A DNA stretch of 64,000 nucleotides, from assembly GCA_016710385.1 (NCBI GenBank), contig JADJVX010000017.1, forward strand, positions 1 to 64,000, written 5' to 3'. The position numbers and the translations under genes were made by a program. The DNA is from Actinomycetales bacterium (lineage in GTDB: Bacteria; Actinomycetota; Actinomycetes; Actinomycetales; Dermatophilaceae). The notes under the pieces were generated by a model. The model was given only the letters and a program-made list of their open reading frames with translations. It was not told the DNA's origin and searched no databases. Position 1 is the first letter of the stretch. Each line of letters opens with the position of its first letter. Below are positions 45,004 through 55,000 of this stretch, in pieces.

Positions 45004-46452
45004 GTGTCCCACGCCACCCTCACCGCTGCCGGCCTGACCGCGCTGCTCGGCCCCGACCCCACGCACGGCGACGGGCCGGCATACCGGCTGTTGGCCGCCC
45101 GGGTGCGCACCTTGATCGGCGACGGCCGGGTGCCCAGCGGAGCGCGGCTGCCGAGTGAGCGGCACCTCACCGACGCTCTGGGCGTCTCCCGCACGACCGT
45201 CACCCGCGCGTATGCCGTGTTGCGCGACTCGGGCTACCTCACCTCCCGAGCGGGCTCGGGGAGCATCGCGCGGGTGCCCGGTGAGCCCCTGCCGACGCAC
45301 GGTCCGCTGCTGTCCCGACCGGCAGGCGAGGATGTTCTCGACCTCACGTATGCCGCCCTGCCGGCGATTCCTGGGGTGCTGGAGGCCTACGAGCGAGCCC
45401 TCCCGGAACTCCCCCGGCATCTGGCCGTGCCGGGCTATCACCCGGTCGGCCTGCCGGAAACCCGCGCGGCAGTGGCGCGTTGGTTCGATCGGCGCGGGCT
45501 CGCGACGGATCCGGATCAAATCGTCGTGACCAATGGCGCCAACGCCGCCCTGGCGGCTGTCGCCGCTGCTCTCACCACGCCTGGACAGCACGCGGTCCTG
45601 GAAACCCCGACCTATCCCAATGCGATCCACACCTTGCGCGCGGCCGGCGTCCGGCCGATCGGGGTGCCGCTCGCGGGCGACGACTGGGACCTCACCTCGA
45701 TCCGACGCACCCTCACGCGCAGCCGTGCGGTGCTGGGTTACTCCCTGCCGGACTTCCACAACCCCACGGGTGCCCTGCTCGATGAGTCGGGCCGGGAGGA
45801 GTTGGCCGCGGTGTTCGATCGCGTCGGCGCCTGGCTCGTCGTCGACGAGACCTTCGCAGACCTCGCGCTCGACGGCCACAACCCGGTCGGGCCCACCGCC
45901 CGGCACGGGGCCGGCCGGGTGATCTCGATCGGCGGGACGAGCAAAGTCTTCTGGGGTGGGCTGCGAGTCGGGTGGGCGCGCCTTCCCCGCGACCCAGTTC
46001 TGGTCGATCGCGTCGTGCGAGCCCGGCACAACCTCGACCTCGGCACCCCGGTGCTCGAGCAACTCGTCGCAGCTCACCTGCTCGACGAATCCGACACCCT
46101 CGTCCCGCGGCGGGTCAAGACCTTGTGCGAGCAGCGCGCCGCACTTGCCGATGCATTGCGAAATCGGTTGCCGGAGTGGTCTTTTGGTCACCCATCAGGT
46201 GGCGTCAACCTCTGGGTCACCCTTCCCATGGCGCGCTCGACAGCCCTCGCCGCCGCAGCACCCCACCACGGACTGCGCCTGGCTGCAGGAGGACGCTTCG
46301 CGGTCGACGGAGGTTTCGAGTCGCAGCTGCGCCTGCCCTACACGCTGCCGCCGGATCGTCTCATCGAGGCCGTCGAGCGGCTGGCCCGCACGTGGACCTC
46401 GACGCTCGAGCCCGGCGGTCCTCAGGACCCCTGGCCACCGCTCGTCGCCTGA
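45004..46452 (+). CDS. MocR-type PLP-dependent transcriptional regulator
   Basis: A 482-residue GntR/MocR regulator: N-terminal winged helix (SERHLTDALGVSRTTVTRAY AVLRDSGYL) fused to a fold-I aminotransferase-like domain. PLP-site elements are present: TNGANAALAAVAAAL, PDFHNPTG, VVDETFADL and the Schiff-base lysine in GGTSKVFWGG. The start is GTG 45004, as the HTH begins soon after. It is divergent from the YczE-type gene, its presumed target. Its 3' end overlaps uppS by 31 bases. Confidence 0.9.
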   Translation: MSHATLTAAGLTALLGPDPTHGDGPAYRLLAARVRTLIGDGRVPSGARLPSERHLTDALGVSRTTVTRAYAVLRDSGYLTSRAGSGSIARVPGEPLPTHGPLLSRPAGEDVLDLTYAALPAIPGVLEAYERALPELPRHLAVPGYHPVGLPETRAAVARWFDRRGLATDPDQIVVTNGANAALAAVAAALTTPGQHAVLETPTYPNAIHTLRAAGVRPIGVPLAGDDWDLTSIRRTLTRSRAVLGYSLPDFHNPTGALLDESGREELAAVFDRVGAWLVVDETFADLALDGHNPVGPTARHGAGRVISIGGTSKVFWGGLRVGWARLPRDPVLVDRVVRARHNLDLGTPVLEQLVAAHLLDESDTLVPRRVKTLCEQRAALADALRNRLPEWSFGHPSGGVNLWVTLPMARSTALAAAAPHHGLRLAAGGRFAVDGGFESQLRLPYTLPPDRLIEAVERLARTWTSTLEPGGPQDPWPPLVA

Positions 46453-47279
46453 CCGCCGGGGCCTTCCGGCACCTCCGGCACCTCCGGCACCTCCCGCACC
46501 GATGCCAAGTCGACCGCTCCCCCGTATCGCCGGTCGCGCACGGCATACGACTGCACGGCTGCCCACAGGTGCCGACGGTCGAAGTCGGGCCACAACGTGT
46601 CGGTGAAGAAGAGCTCGGCGTAAGCCGATTGCCACAGCAGGAAATTGGATGTGCGCTGCTCCCCCGATGACCGGACGAAGAGGTCGACGTCGGGCATCGT
46701 CGGCTCCTGGAGGTAACGCCCGATCGTGCGCTCGTCGATCGACGACGGCTTGAGCCGTCCGTCCTGGGCGTCCTGGGCGATCCGAGCGACGGCGTCGGCG
46801 ATCTCGGCTCGCCCGCCATAGTTGACGCAGAAATACAGCGTGAGCCCCGTGTTGTGCTTGGTCAGCTCCTGGGCGGTCTCCAACTCACTGATGACCGACC
46901 GCCACAGCCGGGGTCGTCGTCCGACCCAACGCATTCGCACGCCCCAGGCATGCAACTGGTCGCGGCGCCGACGGATCACCTCGCGGTTGAACCCCATGAG
47001 GAAGCGCACTTCCTCGGGCGAGCGCCGCCAGTTCTCAGTCGAGAAGGCGTAGGCCGACAGATGGGTCACGCCCACCTCGATCGCGCCGGCAACGACGTCG
47101 AGCAGCGCCGCCTCACCCGCCTCGTGCCCCCGCGTGCGTGGCAGCCCCCGCTGGTTGGCCCACCGGCCGTTGCCGTCCATGACGACCGCCACATGGCGCG
47201 GCAAGGCTTCGGCTGGGATGAGCGGCGCGGTGGCTCCGCTCGGGTGCGCGAAGGGCCGCTGGTATGCCGTCACGCTCAC
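46422..47279 (-). CDS. uppS: Isoprenyl transferase (undecaprenyl diphosphate synthase type)
   Basis: A cis-prenyltransferase of about 285 residues that makes the polyprenyl carrier for cell-wall precursors. Motifs: VAVVMDGNGRWANQRGLPRT (catalytic Asp), HEAGEAALLDVV, LSAYAFSTENWRRSPEEV, YFCVNYGGRAEI and DLFVRSSGEQRTSNFLLWQ, with AELFFTDTLWPDF near the end. The C-terminus has a short repeat VPEVPEVPEGPGG produced by a 9-base DNA repeat. Starts at GTG 47279, 47282 or 47273 are all possible. uppS next to recO is conserved in actinobacteria. Confidence 0.93.
   Translation of the reverse strand: MSVTAYQRPFAHPSGATAPLIPAEALPRHVAVVMDGNGRWANQRGLPRTRGHEAGEAALLDVVAGAIEVGVTHLSAYAFSTENWRRSPEEVRFLMGFNREVIRRRRDQLHAWGVRMRWVGRRPRLWRSVISELETAQELTKHNTGLTLYFCVNYGGRAEIADAVARIAQDAQDGRLKPSSIDERTIGRYLQEPTMPDVDLFVRSSGEQRTSNFLLWQSAYAELFFTDTLWPDFDRRHLWAAVQSYAVRDRRYGGAVDLASVREVPEVPEVPEGPGGQATSGGQGS
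46466..46500. repeat. 9-base tandem repeat in the uppS 3' end
   Basis: CCGGCACCT occurs three times in a row followed by a partial copy. In uppS it encodes a Val-Pro-Glu repeat. Such repeats change length easily in steps of three residues without shifting the frame. Confidence 0.85.
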
Positions 47280-47433
47280 CACCCTATGGCCGGGCGGGTC
47301 CCACACCCACCCTCCCGGCGACGTACCGAAAGGGGCTCCTCCAGCGTGCCCGAGACAGCCTCGATCGCGACGCCGCGGGGGCCTGTGGATGACGTCCGAC
47401 ACGCATTTCCGAGTTCGAGCACCATTGCCGGGT

Positions 47434-48345
47434 ATGGCGAGACGATCTACTCCTCTTCCTGACCCACTCGGCCGCGGACCCTTCGCCGTCCGGGCTGCAC
47501 TGTCTTCCGGAGTGAGTCGGGGACGATTGCGCAACCCCTCGCTCGTAACTCCGTTGCGCGGGGTACGGTCGAATGCCCTGCCCAACTCGGCCATCGAACA
47601 AGCCCGTGCTGCCGCAGCCGCGATCCGCTTGCCGTTCGCCTTCTCTCACCTCACCGCTGCCCGGATTCTTGAGCTGCCGCTCCCGGATCGGTGGCAGCCG
47701 GCCGAGTCGATCCACGTCCTGAGACCCAGCACAAGCCCGGTTCCCCGAATCGAAGGAGTGACTGGACATCGCGGGCTGGAGTCGCGGCGGGTATACAACG
47801 TCGCAGGACTGACCGTGACCACCCCGGCAGACACCTGGGCGGATCTCGGGACGATGCTCGGCGTGGATGCCCTGGTCGTCGTGGGTGACGCGGTGCTGAC
47901 CCGCGGAGTCGCACTCGATGAGCTTGCCTCCCGCGTGGAGGCCCGCGCGCACCACCGCGGGAACGCTGGACTGCGCCTGGCCTTGCAGCTCATGCGCCCC
48001 GGAAGCGGCTCACCGATGGAGACCCGCTCCCGATTGGTGTTCCACCGGGCCGGCCTCCCCGAGCCGCGCCTGAACGCTGACGTCTTCGCCGACGACGGAG
48101 GCTGGATCCTGCGCGGCGACTTCGTCTGGCAACGCCAACGAGTCATCGCCGAATACCAGGGCGATGTGCACCGCATCGACCGCAAGACCTGGCAGGACGG
48201 CTTCATCCGTCGACGGCTGGCCGAGGACAACGGATGGGCCATGGTCGAGTTCACTGCCCGGGACATTTTCGCCAAGACTCCCCAGCGCGAACTGGTGGCC
48301 ACCCTGAGTCGCCTCCTGGGATCGAGACCGAGACCTGGGGCGTAG
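47434..48345 (+). CDS. AbiEi/DUF559-like protein
   Basis: A 303-residue protein with two parts. The N-terminal winged-helix-like part (GPFAVRAALSSGVSRGRLRN, LVTPLRGVRS) resembles the AbiEi antitoxin N-terminal domain. The C-terminal part resembles DUF559, a PD-(D/E)xK nuclease-like fold (RGDFVWQRQRVIAEYQGDVH; WAMVEFTARDIF). Such proteins are numerous in actinobacteria and mostly stand alone; no toxin partner is adjacent here, so I do not call a toxin-antitoxin system. ATG 47434 is preferred to ATG 47389 because homologous sequence begins there. Confidence 0.7.
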   Translation: MARRSTPLPDPLGRGPFAVRAALSSGVSRGRLRNPSLVTPLRGVRSNALPNSAIEQARAAAAAIRLPFAFSHLTAARILELPLPDRWQPAESIHVLRPSTSPVPRIEGVTGHRGLESRRVYNVAGLTVTTPADTWADLGTMLGVDALVVVGDAVLTRGVALDELASRVEARAHHRGNAGLRLALQLMRPGSGSPMETRSRLVFHRAGLPEPRLNADVFADDGGWILRGDFVWQRQRVIAEYQGDVHRIDRKTWQDGFIRRRLAEDNGWAMVEFTARDIFAKTPQRELVATLSRLLGSRPRPGA

Positions 48346-48382
48346 GGCGATCTTCCTTGCCGCGAGGTGTCGACTTCGGCTG

Positions 48383-49180
48383 CTATTGGTGCCGGATAGG
48401 GACCGAAATCGCTACCTCGCCGCCCTGGAGCCCGCGGTCGCGGCCCGGCGACGGGCCGCGCTCGACGTGGGTGAGGCTGCGCACCCCGCGCTCTAGGTGC
48501 CACTGCAGGAACGCCGCGACCAGGCCGCTGCCCTCGCGCTGGTGCACCGGCGAGGCCGCATCGGCGAGCGCCCAGTCGCCGCTGAGCAACGCCGAGAGCA
48601 GCCCCAGCGTCTCCGGCGCCGGAGCCGCAGAGCCAGGCGGACGGCATACAGGGCAGACCACACCCCCGGCGGCGACATTGAAGGATCGGAACGGACCCGG
48701 CGAGCCGCACTTGGCACAATCGTGGAAGCTCGGTGCCCAGCCGGCCACCGCGAGCGCGCGCAGCAGATAGGCATCGAGCACCAGCCCCGGGTCGTGCTCG
48801 CCGGCGGCCAGCGCCGCGAGCGCGCCGGCGACCAGGAGATACTGCTGGGTCGCCGGCAGGTGCTCCTCGGTCAGCCGGTCGCACGTCTCCACGACTGCGG
48901 TCGCCGCGGTGTATGCCGCGTAGTCGCGACTGATCGCCTCGCCGTGGGCGGCGAGGATCTCGACCTGGGTCACCGTGTCGAGGTTGCGGCCCTCGTAGCA
49001 CTGCAGGTCCACGACCATGAAGGGCTCCAGCCGCGAGCCGAATCGCGATCTGGTGCGCCGCACTCCCTTGGCGACGGTGCGCACCTTGCCTCGACTGCGC
49101 GAGAGCACGGTGATGATGCGGTCGGCCTCCCCCAGCTTGTGGGTGCGCAGCACGACCGCCTCGTCACGGTAGAGCGGCAC
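48383..49180 (-). CDS. recO: DNA repair protein RecO
   Basis: RecO loads RecA at gaps together with RecR. The 265-residue protein has the N-terminal OB fold (LYRDEAVVLRTHKLGEADRI; GKVRTVAKGVRRTRSRFGSR) and a C-terminal zinc site (CAKCG...CPVC). The start is GTG 49180. The uppS-recO proximity is standard; here one AbiEi-like gene on the other strand separates them. Confidence 0.93.
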   Translation of the reverse strand: MPLYRDEAVVLRTHKLGEADRIITVLSRSRGKVRTVAKGVRRTRSRFGSRLEPFMVVDLQCYEGRNLDTVTQVEILAAHGEAISRDYAAYTAATAVVETCDRLTEEHLPATQQYLLVAGALAALAAGEHDPGLVLDAYLLRALAVAGWAPSFHDCAKCGSPGPFRSFNVAAGGVVCPVCRPPGSAAPAPETLGLLSALLSGDWALADAASPVHQREGSGLVAAFLQWHLERGVRSLTHVERGPSPGRDRGLQGGEVAISVPIRHQ

Positions 49181-49246
49181 CAGGCCATTGTGCCTCGCGC
49201 GCCCGACAATCCCGGGATTAGCACACAATTGCGATAGGCTGTGGCG

Positions 49247-49879
49247 ATGTCACTGGCTTGGCAGGCGTCGCTGCTCGACCAACACGACGAGCCGCACTTC
49301 GGACCGGTCGGCGCGAGCCTGGAGCGGGTCATCCTCGGTCTGGGTGCCTGGGTGGATGTGCGACCCGGCTGGCTCAGTGGTGCCGATGTCGCCTTCGACG
49401 CCATCAGCGCGGTCATCCCCTGGCAGGCCGACACCCGGGTGATGTGGGACAACGTCGTCGCGGTCCCGCGGCTCACGGCGTTCTATGAGTCCGGCCGGCC
49501 GTTGCCGCATCCCCTGCTCACACAGGCTCGCGAGCTGCTCAGTGCGCACTACCACGACGAATTGGCCGAGGAGTTCACCAGCGCCGGCTGCTGCCTCTAT
49601 CGCGACGGTCGAGACAGCGTGGCGTGGCACGGCGACACGGTCGGGCGAGGGGCGACGCACGACACCATGGTGGCGATCCTGTCGCTGGGTTCGGCCCGCA
49701 CCTTGGCATTCCGGCCCCGCGGAGGTGGGCAGACGGCATACCGGGTCGCCCTCGGGCACGGCGACCTGGCCGTCATGGGCGGGTCCTGCCAACGCACCTG
49801 GGAGCACGCGATCCCCAAGACCGCCAAGCCGGTCGGGCCGCGCATCTCCATCCAGTTCCGGCCCCGCGGGGTGCGCTGA
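49247..49879 (+). CDS. alkB: Alpha-ketoglutarate-dependent dioxygenase AlkB
   Basis: An Fe(II)/2-oxoglutarate dioxygenase that reverses 1-methyladenine and 3-methylcytosine damage. The iron ligands are His and Asp in WHGDTV and the His in WEHAIPK; the 2-oxoglutarate Arg lies in RISIQFRPR. AlkB-specific stretches include CCLYRDGRDSVAWHGD and GDLAVMGGSCQRTW. Length is 210 residues from ATG 49247; GTG 49241 is also possible. Confidence 0.9.
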   Translation: MSLAWQASLLDQHDEPHFGPVGASLERVILGLGAWVDVRPGWLSGADVAFDAISAVIPWQADTRVMWDNVVAVPRLTAFYESGRPLPHPLLTQARELLSAHYHDELAEEFTSAGCCLYRDGRDSVAWHGDTVGRGATHDTMVAILSLGSARTLAFRPRGGGQTAYRVALGHGDLAVMGGSCQRTWEHAIPKTAKPVGPRISIQFRPRGVR

Positions 49880-49913
49880 TCTCGGGTCGCGTCGCGCATC
49901 CCGACAACGGCAC

Positions 49914-49947
49914 CCGGGCAGGTATGCCGCGCGGCGCACCTGCCCGG
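49914..49947. terminator. Hairpin terminator between alkB and leuA
   Basis: CCGGGCAGGT (49914-49923) and ACCTGCCCGG (49938-49947) pair perfectly around a loop that itself contains GCCGCGCGGC. The position between two convergent genes fits a bidirectional terminator. A dispersed-motif copy starts in the left arm. Confidence 0.7.
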
Positions 49948-49969
49948 ACTCACGCCGAGAAGCCAACCG

Positions 49970-51724
49970 TCAGGCCGGGACCGACACCTCGCGCAGCGCA
50001 CGGTTGACCGCCGAGACGATCGCCTTGAGCGATGCGGTGACGATCGACGAGTCGATCCCGACACCCCAGAGCACCCGCTCGCCGACTGCGCACTCGACAT
50101 AGGCGGCAGCCTTGGCGTCGCCACCGGCCGACATCGCGTGCTCGGCGTAATCGAGCACCCTCACGTCGACGCCGAGCTGGCTCAACACCGAACAGAACGC
50201 CGCGATCGGTCCGTTGCCGTGACCCTCCAGGATGGACACCTCGGTCGCCGAGGCCGAACGATCGCGGATGCCGGCGAGCAGCGCCGTGTCGCCGTCCTCC
50301 TCGGCTTCGACGCGGGCGGTCGCCAGGCGGAATCGGCCCCAGGGGTTGTCGGGGGTCGGGAGGTATTCGTCTTCGAACCTGCGCCACAGCTCGGCCGGGC
50401 TGACCTCGCCGCCGTCCTGGTCGACGCCGCGCTGGACCACCGCCGAGAACTCGATCTGCAGACGACGCGGCAGGTCCATCCCACGCTCGGTCTTCATGAT
50501 GTAGGCCACGCCGCCCTTGCCGGACTGGCTGTTGACGCGCACGACCGCCTCGTAGGACCGGCCCAGGTCGTGCGGGTCGACCGGCAAGTAGGGCACGCCC
50601 CACGGGATGCCGTCGATGGTTTCGGCGCCCGCTTGCTTGGCGTCGCGCTCCATCGACTCGAAACCCTTCTTGATGGCGTCCTGGTGCGAGCCGGAGAAGG
50701 CGGTGAAGACCAGGTCGCCGCCGTAGGGGTGCCGCTCGTGCACCGGCAGTTGGTTGCAGTGCTCGACGGTGCGGCGGATCTCGTCGATGTTCGAGAAGTC
50801 AACCTGCGGGTCGATCCCCTGAGTGAACAGGTTCATCCCCATGGTCACCAGGTCGACGTTGCCGGTGCGCTCGCCGTTGCCGAACAGGCATCCCTCGATC
50901 CGGTCGGCGCCGGCCAGCAGACCCAACTCGGCGGCGGCCACGGCCGTGCCGCGGTCGTTGTGCGGGTGCAGACTGATGACGAGCGAGTCACGCCGGTCGA
51001 GTTGGCGGATCATCCACTCGATCGAGTCGGCGTAGACGTTGGGGGTGATCATCTCGACGGTGGCCGGCAGGTTGATGACCATCTTGTGATCCGGAGTCGG
51101 GTCGATGACCTCGATGACCGCGTTGCAGATCTCCATGGCGAAGTCGAGCTCGGTGCCCGTGAACGACTCCGGCGAGTATTCGTAATAGATGTCGGTGTCG
51201 GGGATCGTCTCCTGGAGCTTCTTGATCAGCCGCGCCCCCTGCACCGCGATGTCGATGATGCCTTCGCGTCCCAGGCCGAAGACGACCCGACGCTGCAACG
51301 ACGAGGTCGAGTTGTAGAAGTGGACGATCGCCTGCTTGGAGCCACGGATCGCGTCGAAGGTGCGCTCGATGAGGTGGTCACGGCATTGGGTCAGCACCTG
51401 GATCGTCACGTCGTCGGGGATGTGCCCACCCTCGATGAGCTTGCGGCAGAAGTCGTAATCGGTCTGGCTCGCGCTCGGGAAGCCGACCTCGATCTCCTTG
51501 TAGCCCATCCGCACCAGCAGGTCGAACATCCGCATCTTGCGGTCGGCGTTCATCGGGTCGATGAGGGCCTGGTTGCCGTCGCGCAGGTCGACCGCCGCCC
51601 AGCGCGGCGCACCGGTGAGCCGCTTGGTGGGCCAGGTGCGGTCGGGCAGGTCGACGGCGATCTGCTCGTGGAACGGCTGGTACTTGCCGAACGGCATACC
51701 GGAAGGGGTCTGGGGGTGATGCAT
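49970..51724 (-). CDS. leuA: 2-isopropylmalate synthase
   Basis: Catalyses the first step of leucine synthesis: acetyl-CoA plus 2-oxoisovalerate gives 2-isopropylmalate. The 584-residue protein has the TIM barrel (AVDLRDGNQALIDPM, EVGFPSASQTDYDFC, SLHPHNDRGTAVAAAELG with the metal-binding HxH-type site, GCLFGNGERTGNVD) and the C-terminal LeuA regulatory domain that binds leucine (SILEGHGNGPIAAFCSVLSQ). GAGGA precedes ATG 51724 by four bases. A Leu-rich leader peptide and alternative hairpins upstream indicate attenuation. Confidence 0.95.
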   Translation of the reverse strand: MHHPQTPSGMPFGKYQPFHEQIAVDLPDRTWPTKRLTGAPRWAAVDLRDGNQALIDPMNADRKMRMFDLLVRMGYKEIEVGFPSASQTDYDFCRKLIEGGHIPDDVTIQVLTQCRDHLIERTFDAIRGSKQAIVHFYNSTSSLQRRVVFGLGREGIIDIAVQGARLIKKLQETIPDTDIYYEYSPESFTGTELDFAMEICNAVIEVIDPTPDHKMVINLPATVEMITPNVYADSIEWMIRQLDRRDSLVISLHPHNDRGTAVAAAELGLLAGADRIEGCLFGNGERTGNVDLVTMGMNLFTQGIDPQVDFSNIDEIRRTVEHCNQLPVHERHPYGGDLVFTAFSGSHQDAIKKGFESMERDAKQAGAETIDGIPWGVPYLPVDPHDLGRSYEAVVRVNSQSGKGGVAYIMKTERGMDLPRRLQIEFSAVVQRGVDQDGGEVSPAELWRRFEDEYLPTPDNPWGRFRLATARVEAEEDGDTALLAGIRDRSASATEVSILEGHGNGPIAAFCSVLSQLGVDVRVLDYAEHAMSAGGDAKAAAYVECAVGERVLWGVGIDSSIVTASLKAIVSAVNRALREVSVPA

Positions 51725-51776
51725 GGGGTCCTCGTCCTCGTCTGTCAGCAGCAGTGGTGCGGCCGCACGGCAGTCT

Positions 51777-51820
51777 CCGCGACGAGGGGGGCCGTCAGTT
51801 CAGGCCTCGTCGCGGCGAGG
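51777..51820 (-). promoter_or_regulatory. Putative leuA attenuator, mutually exclusive hairpins
   Basis: In the leader mRNA one hairpin uses CCTCG...CGAGG (51805-51809 with 51816-51820), and a competing one uses CCGCGACGAGG with CCTCGTCGCGG (51805-51815 with 51777-51787). They share bases, so only one can form. The first overlaps the end of the Leu-rich leader frame, where a stalled or terminating ribosome would choose between them. Confidence 0.6.
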
Positions 51821-51871
51821 AAGGAGGAGCACCAGCGCCAGCACAAGCGACAGGGTATGCCGTCCACTCAT
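51800..51871 (-). CDS. leuL: leuA leader peptide
   Basis: A 23-codon open frame that starts MSGRHTLSLVLAL and ends LLLPRRDEA, with seven leucine codons among ten consecutive positions. It lies 75 bases upstream of leuA on the same strand and ends inside the alternative hairpins. Such peptides sense charged tRNA-Leu through ribosome stalling. No strong ribosome binding site is seen. A dispersed-motif copy falls in codons 3-6. Confidence 0.7.
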   Translation of the reverse strand: MSGRHTLSLVLALVLLLPRRDEA

Positions 51872-52091
51872 CTGCCGTCCAACTTCTGGTCCTGGGTGGC
51901 TCGGATGCTGAGACCACGCCCGCGGCGGCGGCGAGCTGCCGTGACGAAGCCAGGGGTTGCGTCGTGAGTCCGCAACGGCCCGCAGACGAGATCAATCTCT
52001 CCCTATCGCATCGAGCCCCCGAGCGATAGCGTGCCGCCATCCGGGCGCCAACGATCGCTCGAGGCTTGCTCTCGTCCCACAGGGGGATCTC

Positions 52092-55000
52092 ATGGCAACA
52101 CACCAGTCTCCGTCGATGGCCGGGTCCACCCGGAGGAATCGCTGGCGCATCGCCATGATGTGCATGGCCGTCCTCCTGCTGGTGGGTGGCCTGACGCCCA
52201 CTGCTGCAGCCGCCGCACTGTCGCCGGCTGCCCCGACGCCTGCCGCGGCAGCCGGTGACAGCTCGATCTCGGGCCAGGTCACCGACGCTCTCACCGGCGC
52301 GCCGGTCGAGGGTGCCTGCGTCACCGCCATGGTCCCGCAGTCCGCTGACGCGCCCCCTAATGTCACGGCGTGCACCGGTGCCGACGGCACCTACCACCTG
52401 GCCGGACTCGTGGCCGGGGCGCCTTACACCGTGCGGGTGCGCCAGGCCGACAGCGTCTACCTCTCCGAGTACTACGGCGGCGGACACGGAGAGGATTGGG
52501 GCACCATTGTCTTCCCCGCCGATGGCCAGGCTGTGGGCATCGACATCGCGCTCGACCACGGGGGCCGGATCTCGGGAACCGTCACCGACACCGCGGGTAT
52601 GCCGTTGGCCGGGGTGTGTGTCAGCGTGTCCGGCTATCTGCCCGAGACCGACGACATGGCCATCGACTCGGACTGCACCGGTGCCGACGGGACCTACTCG
52701 GTCGTCGGGATCGCCGGAGCTGAGCTCTACATGACCGCCGACGACCGGGCTGGCCCGTACCTGCCCGTCCAGGGCACTCCGGATGGCTCGATCCTCGTCG
52801 TCACTCCCGACGAGCATCGCACTGGGATCGACTACGTGCTCGAGCACGGCGCCACCGTGTCGGCCACGTTCGTCGACTCCGCCGGCGCACCGCTGGCCGG
52901 CGTGTGCGTCCTCCTCGAGCCGGTCGCCGATTGGTGGTTTGGTCACGAGGCATGCTCAGACAGCTCGGGTGTGGTGCGGTCTGCTGGGGCACCTGCTGGT
53001 GATTACCGAGTGGTCTTCGCGAGCTCCGGCTTCGGCATTCCGAGGCAGTACTACCCCGGCACCTACGACGCGGATCAAGCGACGATCGTCACGCTCAGTC
53101 CGCCCGACACGGCCGAGCTCGGCACGGTAACCATTCTCAGTGGTGGCTCCATCTCGGGTCACATCACCCTCTCCGGCGGTGCCGACCCCAGCCACTCCTG
53201 CATTTCCACCACCTCCACCTCAGGCTCGATGGGCTTCGGAAGCGCATGCGTCGGGTCCGACGGAGCGTTCACCCTGGTCGGGCTTGCCCCTGGCACCTAC
53301 ACCCTCACCGTCGACGGTCCGTGGGACCAGGACTACCTGAAGACCCAATACGTGAATCCGGTGACCGGCTCCACCGAAGTCACCGTCTCTGAAGGTCAGG
53401 CTCTTGCAGGCATCGATGTCACCCTCGCGCTCGGCGGCTCTATCGCAGGCACCGTGACCGACGAGGCAGGCCAGCCGATCGCCTCCGCCTTCATTCGGGT
53501 CTACCACCCATTGACTGCAGAGAACCCATGGTGGCCCGACTCCGCCAACCTGTACGCCACCCCCGATGCGTCCGGCTCGTATCTCATCAGGGCCGTCCCA
53601 CCAGGGGACTATCTGCTGGAGGCCTCGGGCATGGGCCATGTCTCCGAGGTCTATGAGGACGCCGCAACCTTCAATGCTGCGACGAAGGTCACGGCGTCCC
53701 CCGGGATCCCGACCACTGGCATCGACTTCTCCCTGGCGGTGGCTCACGACCTCTATGTCTCCGCGACCGTCAATGGGCAGGCGCTCGCCGGTGTGGAGGT
53801 CAGTCTCTATCCGGACACGGGTGGGCCGGCCATGCCCATCGGCACCACGGGCGACACGGGGCAGCTGACAGCCGACGTCACCGCCCCCGGCAGCTACAAG
53901 ATGGGCTGCCACGACCCACAGGGCCGCTACCCCGACACCTACTACTTCAACGTGCCCGACCTCGCGAGCGCCACGTCGATCTACCTGAGTCACGGCATGC
54001 AGTTCCACGCGTCGTGCCTGTTCAGTGCGACGGTTACCGGTTCGATCACCGGAACGGTCACCGACGCGATCACCACAGCCCCCATCCCGGGCGCTGTCGT
54101 CACGGCATACCCCGTCGACGGCGGCCCTTCTCGTGCGGAGGTGACCGACCCGACCGGCGCCTACGCGATCCGCGACCTGCCGGCCGGTGACTATCGGGTC
54201 GAGTTCACAGATCCCTCGGGGCGCCACCTCACCCAGTGGTATGCCGGGGCGGCATCTCAAGCCGATGCATGGATCGTGACGGTGCCGACGCAGCAAACCG
54301 CGCTCGATGCTGCGCTCCAACCCGCCCTCGGGTCGCTGACCGGCACAGTCACTGACGCAGTCTCGCTGCTGCCCATCGCAGGGGTGCAGGTGCATGTCCT
54401 GGGGCCGGACGGCTCGACCGTGAGTGAGAGCAGCAGTGCCGCGGACGGCACGTACCTCGTAGGGCAGTTGCCCGCCGGGAGCTACACCGTGCACTTCACC
54501 GACCCGAGCGGACGCTATGCCGAGCAGTGGTATGCCGGCGCCTCTTCCGCCGGTGCCGCGACGACGATCACCATGCCCCAGGACCTGGCGGGAGTCGATG
54601 CCGCCCTCGCACCGGTGCGCAACGTCTCCGGCACCGTCACCGACTCGGCGACCGGCGCACCGATCGCAGGGGTCACCGTCTCGCTGACCGCCGTCGGTGC
54701 AGACACAGCGACCGCCACGGCGACAACCGCGTCGGACGGCACCTACGAGATCGCCGCGCCGCCGGTCGGCACCTACCTCGTCGGGTTCACCGATCCGCAG
54801 CAGCGCGGCTACCTGCCGGAGTTCTACTCCGGCGCGACCACTGCCGCCGCAGCAACCCCGCTCGTCATCGCAGACAGCAGTCGGCTCGAGCACATCGACG
54901 CCACGCTGGACCGGCCCGGATCGATCACCGGCACGGTTGTCGCCGGTGGCGGACCCAAGGAACGCGTCTGTGTCACGGTGTGGTCTGCCGAGGGCGTTCC

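Noticed and set aside
47434..48345. A type IV toxin-antitoxin or abortive-infection system based on the AbiEi-like N-terminus
   Set aside because: No AbiEii-type toxin gene is adjacent; neighbours are the housekeeping genes uppS and recO.
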